Shown here one piece after another: positions 8,709 through 15,328 of a stretch of DNA of 64,000 nt. How positions within the stretch are numbered: the stretch's first letter is position 1; each line of letters opens with the position of its first letter. The notes under the pieces are model-generated. The model was not told the DNA's origin and did not search any database. It worked only from the letters and a program-made list of their open reading frames with translations. The position numbers were made by a program, and so were the translations under genes. Where the stretch lies: positions 124,001 through 188,000 of the forward strand of contig NZ_JAKWJQ010000001.1 of NCBI RefSeq assembly GCF_022761015.1, read 5' to 3'. Source of the stretch: Humibacter sp. RRB41 (GTDB lineage: Bacteria > Actinomycetota > Actinomycetes > Actinomycetales > Microbacteriaceae).

Positions 8709-9691
8709 CAGTTGCCTCCCACTTCTGCCGCGATCTCTTTCGGCGGTCCAGCCGACAACGGCTGCCACGACTCCAACGTCCCGAACGCGGCGATGCGTTC
8801 CTGCGCGTGGTAAGGCGGATTGCACGTCGTCAGCGTGATGTAGCGGTCGGTCGCCTTTGCGCCCGCGACCTGGGGAACGTCGTAGAGCACCTGCACGGTG
8901 TTCGGGGTGATGTACTCCATGTTGCGGAATCGGTACGTGTAATAGCCCTCGTTCGTCTGGATGTAGATGGCGTCGCCGACCTGAAGCTTCGACACGTCGA
9001 TGAAGGTGTTGCCGTAACCGGTGTCGTGTGCGGCGATGGCGAAGTTGCCGACAGCGCCGGGCATCTTCGTTCCCGGGTAGTGCCCGACGCCTGCGTCGTA
9101 ACTGTTCAGCACGGCCTCTACGTCGACGGATTCACGAATCGTCCGCTTCCAGTCGGCTCCGAAGCGCGGCACGTAGATCACGGCGAACGCTTGGGCGAAT
9201 CCTGGAGCCTTCATCACCGGCGGTGTTCCGTAGTCGGCCGTCTTCGTGCCGTCAGGAGCCACCTTCGTGGTCGGCGTCGGCGTCGGCGACTTCGTCGCCT
9301 GCTCGAGGTATTTCTGACTCTGCTGCGCAGCGGCGCTGTTCTGCTGCGCGGCGAGAACACCGGACTGCCACCAGGTCTGCCAGCCGAGAAAGAGCAGAAC
9401 GAGCACACCAGCCGTCACGAGCAACTCACCGACGACACCGATCACCGACAGCCTCTGCCGCGGCTTGCGCGCGACCGATCCGCCTCGTCCTCGTGCGTGC
9501 ATCGGCTGGCCGACACGTGTCGGATGGTCACCCGGCCGATCGGCCGGAGTCGGCAGCGTCTCCGCGAGGCGGGCCTCCTCATCGGGCGCGGAGTCGTGGC
9601 GATCGGTCACGAGGGGGAAGTCTAATCCGGCACTCTCTACGCCAGCCGAGCGAGCCTCAGATTCATAGCTCTCGACCGCGGAACCGCACAT
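8708..9691 (-). CDS. Class E sortase
   Basis: The 327-residue protein has a cytoplasmic, charged N-terminal region of about 80 residues and one membrane helix (about IGVVGELLVTAGVLVLLFLGW). An Ala/Gln- and Thr/Pro-rich linker leads to the sortase beta-barrel. Catalytic residues visible are His222 (AAHDTG), Cys290 (TLTTCNPPY) and Arg299 (QERIA). TLTTC with a nearby Arg fits the sortase family, and class E is the usual actinobacterial type at this locus; it normally anchors LAXTG proteins. No obvious sorting-signal substrate is encoded nearby. It starts 25 bp from the divergent crgA. The start could lie at a downstream ATG, since the first 65 residues look poorly ordered. Confidence 0.88.
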   Translation of the reverse strand: MCGSAVESYESEARSAGVESAGLDFPLVTDRHDSAPDEEARLAETLPTPADRPGDHPTRVGQPMHARGRGGSVARKPRQRLSVIGVVGELLVTAGVLVLLFLGWQTWWQSGVLAAQQNSAAAQQSQKYLEQATKSPTPTPTTKVAPDGTKTADYGTPPVMKAPGFAQAFAVIYVPRFGADWKRTIRESVDVEAVLNSYDAGVGHYPGTKMPGAVGNFAIAAHDTGYGNTFIDVSKLQVGDAIYIQTNEGYYTYRFRNMEYITPNTVQVLYDVPQVAGAKATDRYITLTTCNPPYHAQERIAAFGTLESWQPLSAGPPKEIAAEVGGN

Positions 9692-9701
9692 CGGCTACGG
9701 C

Positions 9702-9707
9702 TAGAAT
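9702..9707 (+). promoter_or_regulatory. Putative -10 element of crgA
   Basis: TAGAAT ends 9 nt before the crgA ATG at 9717 and no Shine-Dalgarno is present, consistent with a leaderless or near-leaderless transcript. Confidence 0.5.
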
Positions 9708-9716
9708 GTTCGGACT

Positions 9717-9965
9717 ATGGCATCCAAGACCCGCACCAAGCGCTCCTCCCGATCGGTCGACGAGGTCCGGTCCACCGGCGACGCGCCGAACCCGGTGTGG
9801 TTCCTGCCCGTCATGCTCGGCTTCATGATCGTCGGCCTGTTGTGGATCGTCGTCTTCTACGTGAGCGGCAGCCAGTTCCCCATCCCGCAGCTCGGCGCGT
9901 GGAACATCCTGATCGGCTTCGCGATCGCTTTCGTCGGGTTCCTGATGACCACACGGTGGCGCTGA
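9717..9965 (+). CDS. crgA: Cell division protein CrgA
   Basis: This 82-residue actinobacterial septation protein interacts with FtsZ, FtsQ, FtsI and CwsA (family knowledge). It has a basic N-terminus (SKTRTKRSSR), the conserved NPVWFLPVMLGFMIVGLLWIV first membrane helix (about 26-48), a short outside loop with the family YVSGSQFPIPQLGAWN sequence, and a second helix (about 60-77) ending TTRWR. Length and topology match the family exactly. It stands alone, divergent from the sortase operon and convergent with the rhomboid gene, with its own apparently leaderless promoter. Confidence 0.95.
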   Translation: MASKTRTKRSSRSVDEVRSTGDAPNPVWFLPVMLGFMIVGLLWIVVFYVSGSQFPIPQLGAWNILIGFAIAFVGFLMTTRWR

Positions 9966-10031
9966 TCTACTGACGTGCCCCCTGCGGAACCGCACGTTTC
10001 GCGCTGCTGGAACACGCGGCACCCGAAGAGC

Positions 10032-10079
10032 AATTACACCGGTGTAATTATCCCCACGTGTGGGTAAACCTGTGGATAA
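10032..10079. other. Perfect 18-bp palindrome followed by three DnaA-box-like 9-mers
   Basis: In the convergent gap after crgA, AATTACACCGGTGTAATT (10032-10049) is a perfect palindrome. It runs straight into TTATCCCCA (10048-10056), TGTGGGTAA (10059-10067) and TGTGGATAA (10071-10079). The last is an exact DnaA box in reverse orientation; the first two are one-mismatch boxes. The last two are 12 bp apart. The nearest dnaA end is about 14 kb away. The palindrome could also act as a bidirectional terminator, although it lacks a T-tract. Confidence 0.55.
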
Positions 10080-10125
10080 CTCTCGGCCGATCCGATCGGC
10101 AGCATCATCGGATGCCCCGACCGGC

Positions 10126-10995
10126 TCAGCCGGCGAAGACGCGCCAGCTGCCGATCAGGATCAACACCACGGCCAGCACAGCAAGAAGCACGATCTGCAG
10201 CGGCCGTCTCGACCTGGCGCGGGTCTGCGTATAGATGAGCCCGACGAGGGCACCGCCGACGAGCCCTCCGACGTGGGCCTGCCAGGCGATCTGGAAGCCC
10301 GGCACGAATCCGATCACGAGGTTGATGCCCACGAGCACCAGCAATTGGGTGATGGGACCGCCGAGGTGCCGCTGAATGATCAGCAGTGCGGCAATCATTC
10401 CGAAGATCGCGCCGGATGCTCCGACCACAGGCTGCAACGGCGTGTCCAGCAGGTAGACCCCTACGGAGCCCGCGATCCCGCTGAGTAGGAACAACACGCC
10501 GTATCGCACTCTGCCCAACATCGGCTCGAGAACGATGCCGAAGATCCACAGGGTGTACATGTTCAGAAGGATGTGCAGGATGTTCGCGTGCGCGAACACG
10601 GACGTGAGCATTCGCCAGGGCTCGAACGCGATACCGGCAACTGTGCCCGTCGGATACCCGTAGATCCCGGCGTACTGCAGCGCGCTGGTCACCGACGAGC
10701 CGACCACGGGCAAGGACTGCAGGATGAACACGACGACGCAGATCGCGATGATCGCATACGTCACAGCCGGCTGCCGTGGGCCGGTCAGCCTCGTCAGGAA
10801 CGCGGACTTCGTGCGGGGCGCCGTCGCGCGCTGCTGACGCATGCACTCGGGGCAGATGAACCCGACGGGCGCCGGCGTCTGGCACTCCCCGCAGATCGGA
10901 CGACCGCAGCGCTGACAGCGCACATAGGTCGGCCGGTCGGGATGCCGGTAGCAAGTCGGGGGCGACGACTCGCCCGCCGGAGACGGTTGCGTCAC
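10126..10995 (-). CDS. Rhomboid-family intramembrane serine protease with N-terminal zinc-finger
   Basis: The 289-residue protein opens with a B-box-like zinc-binding region: Cys15, His18, Cys27, Cys30, Cys35, Cys38, Cys48 and Cys51. At least six membrane helices follow. The catalytic dyad is visible as Ser194 in GASGAIFG and His241 in QAHVGGLVGG, and HILLNMYTLW matches the conserved HxxxN helix. Rhomboids cleave substrates within membrane segments; substrates here are unknown. It lies downstream of ppiA on the same strand (43-nt gap) and converges with crgA. The rhomboid-cyclophilin pairing beside crgA is common in actinobacteria. Confidence 0.93.
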   Translation of the reverse strand: MTQPSPAGESSPPTCYRHPDRPTYVRCQRCGRPICGECQTPAPVGFICPECMRQQRATAPRTKSAFLTRLTGPRQPAVTYAIIAICVVVFILQSLPVVGSSVTSALQYAGIYGYPTGTVAGIAFEPWRMLTSVFAHANILHILLNMYTLWIFGIVLEPMLGRVRYGVLFLLSGIAGSVGVYLLDTPLQPVVGASGAIFGMIAALLIIQRHLGGPITQLLVLVGINLVIGFVPGFQIAWQAHVGGLVGGALVGLIYTQTRARSRRPLQIVLLAVLAVVLILIGSWRVFAG

Positions 10996-11038
10996 TCGGG
11001 TCTCGGGTTCTCTGGGCGCGATCGGATGCCTGAGCCGA

Positions 11039-11578
11039 CTACGCCTGCTCCACCGTGATCGACTCGATCACGACGTCGTCGAGCGGGCGGTCACGGCCGT
11101 CCGTCGGAACGCCGGCGAGCTTGTCGACGATGCGGCGTGAGGCGTCATCGGCGACCTCGCCGAAGATGGTGTGCTTGCCCTGGAGCCAGGTCGTCGGTCC
11201 GACGGTGAGGAAGAACTGCGAACCGTTGGTGCCCTGTCCGCCCTGAATGCCGGCGTTCGCCATGGCAAGCATGTACGGCTGCGTGAAGTCGAGGTCCGGG
11301 CTGATCTCGTCGTCGAAGCGGTAACCGGGTCCGCCGGTGCCGGTGCCGATCGGGTCGCCACCCTGAATCATGAACCCGGGGATGATGCGGTGGAACACGA
11401 CGCCGTTGTACAGGCTGTCCGTTCGGGCCTCGCCCGTCTTGGGGTCGGTCCACTCCTGCTCGCCGGTGGCGAGACCCACGAAGTTCTTAACGGTCTTCGG
11501 GGCGTGGTTGCCGTAGAGGTTCACGGCGATGTCGCCATAGTTGGTGTGCAGAGTAGCCACTGCAGTGTGCTTGGACAT
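11039..11578 (-). CDS. ppiA: Cyclophilin-type peptidyl-prolyl cis-trans isomerase
   Basis: The 179-residue cytoplasmic cyclophilin accelerates proline isomerisation during folding. Catalytic-domain landmarks are FHRIIPGFMIQGGD, the MANAG...TNGSQFF segment and a WLQGKHTIFGEV segment near the end. A longer in-frame extension upstream is rejected because family homology begins at MSKHTAVATLHTNYGDI, so the ATG at 11578 is used. The sequence just upstream (TAAGAATTGACGCC) resembles a -10 close to the start and has no ribosome-binding site. It precedes the rhomboid gene. Confidence 0.95.
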   Translation of the reverse strand: MSKHTAVATLHTNYGDIAVNLYGNHAPKTVKNFVGLATGEQEWTDPKTGEARTDSLYNGVVFHRIIPGFMIQGGDPIGTGTGGPGYRFDDEISPDLDFTQPYMLAMANAGIQGGQGTNGSQFFLTVGPTTWLQGKHTIFGEVADDASRRIVDKLAGVPTDGRDRPLDDVVIESITVEQA

Positions 11579-11677
11579 GGCGTCAATTCTTACATAGGGG
11601 TTTCGTGCATCCCCTGGTCGTCCAAGCTTTCGGTGGCAAGATGGAGAAACCCGCACATTCGACTGGGTGGAGGAAAC

Positions 11678-12190
11678 GTGAGTCTGTCACGCAAGCGCCA
11701 GAAGGAACTCAATCGGCTTCGCGCAGAGGCCCAGCAGCTGTGGGATTCCCAGCAGCAGGTTCTTGGAAGGGCGAACGTCGTCGCGCAGGAGGCCGGCCGC
11801 CAGGCCGCCCATCTGACGAGAGAAGAAGTGGCCCCCCGAGTCAAGGAGGGCTACGACCAGTACGTACGACCTGTCACCCGTGCTGCGGGCGATGTCGTCA
11901 CCAACAACGTCGTGCCGGCACTCGGTACGGCTCTCGGCACCGCCCTGAGCGTCGCGGATGTCGCACACGACGCCCGTGTGCAGGCCGCGGTCAAGCGGCT
12001 CCGGACCGCCAAGGGCGACCTCGGCAAGAAGGCCGCAAAGTCCGGTCCGGGCTTCGGCACGTATCTCGCTCTTGCGCTCGGCGGCATCGCACTCGTCGGC
12101 ATCGCTTACGCGGTGTGGCAGACGTTCCGCGCCGACGACGAGCTCTGGGTCGCTGAGGACGACGCCACCGAACCGCCGCTTCAGGACTGA
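11678..12190 (+). CDS. Conserved hypothetical membrane-anchored protein (170 aa)
   Basis: I do not recognise a named family. The GTG start has a clear GGAGG 6 nt upstream. The first roughly 60 residues are basic and helical (SLSRKRQKELNRLRAEAQQLW), with coiled-coil character. An Ala/Val-rich amphipathic middle follows, then Lys-rich helices and one membrane helix (about YLALALGGIALVGIAYAVWQTF, 128-149), ending in a short acidic tail. The acidic C-terminus and the basic N-terminal half suggest a single-pass protein, possibly binding nucleic acid or membrane. It is divergent from ppiA and ends at a strong hairpin shared with the NUDIX gene. Confidence 0.75.
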   Translation: MSLSRKRQKELNRLRAEAQQLWDSQQQVLGRANVVAQEAGRQAAHLTREEVAPRVKEGYDQYVRPVTRAAGDVVTNNVVPALGTALGTALSVADVAHDARVQAAVKRLRTAKGDLGKKAAKSGPGFGTYLALALGGIALVGIAYAVWQTFRADDELWVAEDDATEPPLQD

Positions 12191-12202
12191 CGCGAGCGCA
12201 GT

Positions 12203-12232
12203 AAAGGGCGGATGCCGTGGCATCCGCCCTTT
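12203..12232. terminator. Bidirectional hairpin terminator
   Basis: The perfect arms AAAGGGCGGATGCC and GGCATCCGCCCTTT (14 bp) are separated by two bases. The A-run on one side and T-run on the other let it serve both the 170-aa gene and the convergent NUDIX gene. Confidence 0.85.
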
Positions 12233-12266
12233 CGCGCGCGCCGAGTGCGGCGGGTGCGGTAGCCGA

Positions 12267-12686
12267 TCAGGCGATCAGCCCCGCGAAGCGTAAGCCCGTG
12301 TCGACGAGGGACACCTTGCGTAGGGACGCGATTTCGCTCAGTTCGAACCATTGCGCCTCATCGGTGGAGCCGTCAGCTTCGTTCACCAACTCGCCACCGA
12401 CCACGTGCGCGCGGTAGAGGATCCGCAGCGCTTGCAGCGGACCATCGCCAGAGATGCGTTGCTCCTCGGGAATGACGTGCGAGTGAACCCCGATGAGTTC
12501 GTCGAGCTCGGCGTCGTAGCCGGTCTCCTCCTGCACTTCGCGTACCGCGGCATCCGCCGGGTCCTCACCGGGCTCCAGGCCTCCGCCGGGGAGCGTCCAC
12601 CCACTGCGCCCGTGCTCGTTCCAGTGGGCCAGCAGCACCTTCGAGCCATCGAAGATGACGGCGTAGGCGGCGACGCGGATGTCCAT
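12267..12686 (-). CDS. NUDIX hydrolase
   Basis: The 139-residue NUDIX fold carries a complete box: G-G-G-L-E-P-G-E, then seven residues, then REVQEETGY. This Mg-binding loop hydrolyses nucleoside diphosphates linked to another moiety. The substrate cannot be told from the sequence; house-cleaning of oxidised nucleotides is one option. It starts at the ATG at 12686. A TATGGT hexamer ends 6 nt upstream and there is no Shine-Dalgarno, suggesting a leaderless mRNA. It converges with the 170-aa gene across a strong hairpin. Confidence 0.92.
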   Translation of the reverse strand: MDIRVAAYAVIFDGSKVLLAHWNEHGRSGWTLPGGGLEPGEDPADAAVREVQEETGYDAELDELIGVHSHVIPEEQRISGDGPLQALRILYRAHVVGGELVNEADGSTDEAQWFELSEIASLRKVSLVDTGLRFAGLIA

Positions 12687-12692
12687 GCAGAC

Positions 12693-12698
12693 ACCATA
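12693..12698 (-). promoter_or_regulatory. Putative -10 of the NUDIX gene (leaderless type)
   Basis: TATGGT on the minus strand is 6 nt from the ATG at 12686, with no ribosome-binding site. Confidence 0.45.
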
Positions 12699-12738
12699 CG
12701 CGTCGACCTGGCTGCTGCCCCTCGGGGCGGCTCGGTCC

Positions 12739-13638
12739 TCAGCGCTCGATCGTGAAGTTGAAGATCGATGTGTCGAAGTGGTTGTAACCCTCGTAGTCGA
12801 TGAGTTCGTAGAGCTCCGACCGGTGCTGCATCTCGCCGAGCTTGCCCGCGAGCGTCCCTCGCTCGTTCAACTCATCGAGCCCGCGCATGGCGGCTCCCAT
12901 CGCGAGCCGCAGCAGTGAGACCGGCCAGATCACGATGTTCATGCCGACATCGGCGAGTTGCTGCACCGTGAACAACTCGCTCTTGCCGAATTCGGTCATG
13001 TTGGCGAGCAACGGAACGTCGACCGCCGCCCGCACGGCCTCGAACTCCTCCAGGGTCGCCATCGCCTCGGGGAAGATCGCGTCGGCGCCGGCATCCACCA
13101 GCGCTTTCGCCCTGTCGACCGCAGCCTGCAACCCGTCGACGGCACGGATGTCCGTGCGCGCCATGATCAAGAAGTTCGGGTCGCGACGCGCATCGACGGC
13201 CGCACGGATGCGCTGCAACGCCGTGTGCTCGTCCACCACCTGCTTGCCGTCGAGGTGGCCGCACCGCTTGGGATTGACCTGGTCCTCGATATGAAGGCCG
13301 GCGACGCCGGCATCCTCGAACTCCTGCACCGTGCGTGCCACGTTCATCGGCTCGCCGAAACCGGTGTCGGCATCCACAATGGCGGGAAGTTCCGTCATGC
13401 GAGCGATCTGCTTCGCCCGTCCGGTGACTTCGGTGAGGGTCGTCAGCCCGATGTCGGGAAGGCCGAGATCAGCCGAGAGCACGGCGCCGGAGACGTAGAC
13501 GCCATCGAACCCCTTGCGTTCGATCAGCCGGGCGCTCAACGGGTTGAACGCACCGGGAAAGCGGAGGATCTCACCGGAGGCGAGGCGCCCGCGAAAGTCG
13601 GCGCGCTTCTCTGCGGACGACGTCGAGGAATACAGCAT
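12739..13638 (-). CDS. prpB: Methylisocitrate lyase PrpB
   Basis: The 299-residue isocitrate lyase/PEP mutase superfamily enzyme cleaves 2-methylisocitrate to pyruvate and succinate in the methylcitrate cycle for propionyl-CoA. The catalytic K-R-C-G-H motif (124-128, Cys126) and the metal-binding DADTGFG (89-95) are intact, and the length is normal. The usual partners prpC and prpD are not adjacent, so the pathway is scattered in this genome or incomplete. A TAGCGT hexamer ends 6 nt before the start and no Shine-Dalgarno is seen, so the mRNA may be leaderless. Confidence 0.93.
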   Translation of the reverse strand: MLYSSTSSAEKRADFRGRLASGEILRFPGAFNPLSARLIERKGFDGVYVSGAVLSADLGLPDIGLTTLTEVTGRAKQIARMTELPAIVDADTGFGEPMNVARTVQEFEDAGVAGLHIEDQVNPKRCGHLDGKQVVDEHTALQRIRAAVDARRDPNFLIMARTDIRAVDGLQAAVDRAKALVDAGADAIFPEAMATLEEFEAVRAAVDVPLLANMTEFGKSELFTVQQLADVGMNIVIWPVSLLRLAMGAAMRGLDELNERGTLAGKLGEMQHRSELYELIDYEGYNHFDTSIFNFTIER

Positions 13639-13644
13639 CCCTCA

Positions 13645-13650
13645 ACGCTA
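13645..13650 (-). promoter_or_regulatory. Putative -10 of prpB (leaderless type)
   Basis: TAGCGT on the minus strand is 6 nt upstream of the ATG at 13638. Confidence 0.45.
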
Positions 13651-13707
13651 GCAAGGCGACGTCGAAGCGAACCGCTGGGAGGTGAGCGGCCCGATCCGGG
13701 TTCGCGA

Positions 13708-14109
13708 CTACACCGGGGGCAGCGCCGCTACGGCGCTCAGCTCGATGAGCGCGCCTGGCACTCCGAGTGCGACCACCCTCGCGCCCGTCACGAGGGGCGG
13801 AGGCCCGCTACGCGCAAGGCGCGGCGCGATCGTTCCGTACGCGGCGCGCAGATCGGCATCCTGATGAAACAGCACCGACCACGACACGACGTCGCCGAGG
13901 GATGCCCCTGCAGCGGCGAGTGCGATCTCAGCGTTGTCGAGTGCTTTCGCTGCCTGGGTGGCGACATCCTCGGAGACCACGGCGCCGGTCTCGTCGACGC
14001 CGTTCTGTCCGCCGAGGTAGATCGTCGTAGAACCGGCAGGCACGACCGCGACATGACTGAACGCCGGACTGACGACGAGGCCCGGCGGCTGGATGAGAGT
14101 GATGTCCAT
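13708..14109 (-). CDS. RidA/YjgF-family protein
   Basis: The 133-residue protein belongs to the RidA (YjgF/YER057c/UK114) superfamily, many members of which deaminate reactive enamine/imine intermediates. The fold is recognisable from the strand pattern, IYLGGQNGVDETGAVV, and A-T-Q-A-A-K-A-L-D-N-A. Near the C-terminus, ARVVALGVPGALIELSAVA lacks the canonical RidA arginine-bearing C-R-V motif, suggesting a Rid7-like or divergent subgroup. ATG 14109 is preferred because GGAGAG lies 10 nt upstream; ATG 14118 is possible. It lies downstream of no obvious partner. Confidence 0.8.
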   Translation of the reverse strand: MDITLIQPPGLVVSPAFSHVAVVPAGSTTIYLGGQNGVDETGAVVSEDVATQAAKALDNAEIALAAAGASLGDVVSWSVLFHQDADLRAAYGTIAPRLARSGPPPLVTGARVVALGVPGALIELSAVAALPPV

Positions 14110-14172
14110 GGTGTGCATACTCTCCGGAGCCGCCGACAGTGCGTTCAACTCACCGACCGGGTACGCCGGTCG

Positions 14173-14178
14173 TAGACT
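14173..14178 (+). promoter_or_regulatory. Putative -10 of the 89-aa gene (leaderless type)
   Basis: TAGACT ends 7 nt before the GTG at 14186, with no ribosome-binding site. Confidence 0.4.
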
Positions 14179-14185
14179 GCGGCGC

Positions 14186-14455
14186 GTGAACGAGAGCGAC
14201 CTGGACATCCTGATTCCGGCGGGCGATGACGCGGTGTACGTCCCCGCGGACGGAGCGCTCGACTCGCAGCCGCGGCCGCAGCCAGGCTGGGGGCCTTCCG
14301 CGCTCGGCTTCGTCGGCGTGAGCGTCGGATTCGCAACTCTCGTCGGACTCTGCGCGGCTCTGGCCGTCGTGCTCTGGCTCGCCCTCTTCGGGCGTTCCCT
14401 GCTTCTGCCGCTGGCCCTTATCTTCGGTTCCATCCTCTTTCCGTCAGGCGGCTAG
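14186..14455 (+). CDS. Small membrane protein (89 aa), unknown function
   Basis: I do not recognise this one. An acidic N-terminal 40 residues (NESDLDILIPAGDDAVYVPADGA) with a Gln/Pro stretch is followed by two closely spaced hydrophobic segments (about 45-65 and 68-86), probably a two-helix hairpin. The GTG at 14186 is chosen because a TAGACT -10 sits 7 nt upstream. The longer frame, beginning inside the divergent RidA gene, has no supporting signal. It lies between RidA and the tRNA pair. Confidence 0.6.
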   Translation: MNESDLDILIPAGDDAVYVPADGALDSQPRPQPGWGPSALGFVGVSVGFATLVGLCAALAVVLWLALFGRSLLLPLALIFGSILFPSGG

Positions 14456-14552
14456 GGCGGAGCGCCTCTCAGCACGCCCGTCTCCAGGCGGTGTGTCGCC
14501 GCGACGGCGTGGACAGGACACGGCATCGACCGGCGAAGAAGGACTGAAAGTG

Positions 14553-14625
14553 TGGAGCCTAGGAGAATCGAACTCCTGACTTCCTGCTTGCAAAGCAGGC
14601 GCTCTACCAACTGAGCTAAGGCCCC
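14553..14625 (-). tRNA. tRNA-Ala (TGC anticodon)
   Basis: The minus strand reads as a 73-nt cloverleaf: acceptor GGGGCCT paired with AGGCTCC, D-arm with AGCTCAGTTGGTAGAGC, anticodon loop TTTGCAA, and T-loop GTTCGATTC. The CCA end is not encoded. It sits next to tRNA-Ile beside gyrA, the usual actinobacterial position. Confidence 0.97.
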
Positions 14626-14770
14626 GTGTTCATGGCACGCTGGTCCTTGCCCGGCGTGCGTCGCTGCGCGATTCGCCGTACACGCCGCCGAATCGCTGTG
14701 GTGCGGAAGGCGGGCACGTCGCGTCGTGCAACTGCGTGGGTGACTTCCTGCTGCAGGAGGAACTCATCCG

Positions 14771-14844
14771 TGGGGATACGAGGACTTGAACCTCGGACCT
14801 CTTCGTTATCAGCGAAGCGCTCTAACCGCCTGAGCTATATCCCC
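14771..14844 (-). tRNA. tRNA-Ile (GAT anticodon)
   Basis: A 74-nt cloverleaf lies on the minus strand: acceptor GGGGATA paired with TATCCCC, anticodon loop CTGATAA and T-loop GTTCAAGTC. The 145-nt gap to tRNA-Ala shows no gene. Confidence 0.97.
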
Positions 14845-14920
14845 GAACGATCACGTGCAAATGACCGAAGGACAGACTACCGGAGCCCCTGCGCTGACGC
14901 GAATCGAGCCCCGGCCGCCT

Positions 14921-15328
14921 TCAGTTATTTGTAAACCCGACCAGCAGGCCGCCGGTGATCTTGACGCTGAGGTTGTACAGCAGCGCGCACACGGCGCCAA
15001 GAGCCGTCGTGACGACCAGGTTCAGGATCGCGACCACGATCGAGAATCCCATCACCGTGCCCAGGCTCAGAATCGACTTCAAGTCGGTTCCGCTCGTACC
15101 CGAGATGTCCTTGAACAGGCTGTTCAGGTTGTCGAAGATTCCCGTCTGATCGAGCACCGTCCAGATCAAGAACGCACCGACGATCGAGATGATCGCAAGG
15201 CACAGTCCGATCAGGAACGAGAGCTTGACTGCCGACCAGAAGTCGACGTAGACCAGACGAAGCCTGACTTGCTTGGTTGAAGGCTTGCGCGAGGATTTAC
15301 GCGCCAACTGTTCCGCTACCGTGCTCAT
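14921..15328 (-). CDS. DUF3566-family membrane protein
   Basis: The 135-residue protein has a basic N-terminus ([21 protein letters not shown]), a first membrane helix (about 35-60), a roughly 45-residue outside loop and a second helix (about 95-125). It matches the DUF3566 family encoded just downstream of gyrA in many actinobacteria, where the family is linked to envelope and division functions. The start ATG lies inside gyrA and the two genes overlap by 32 nt, so it is almost certainly in the gyrBA transcript. The exact function is unknown. Confidence 0.88.
   Translation of the reverse strand: MSTVAEQLARKSSRKPSTKQVRLRLVYVDFWSAVKLSFLIGLCLAIISIVGAFLIWTVLDQTGIFDNLNSLFKDISGTSGTDLKSILSLGTVMGFSIVVAILNLVVTTALGAVCALLYNLSVKITGGLLVGFTNN

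Noticed and set aside
12958-14175. A 405-residue plus-strand frame opposite prpB and the RidA gene
   Set aside because: Covers two identified minus-strand genes and has no motif.
14456-14920. Additional tRNA or small gene around the two tRNAs
   Set aside because: Only tRNA-Ala and tRNA-Ile fold; the remaining short frames lack ribosome-binding sites.
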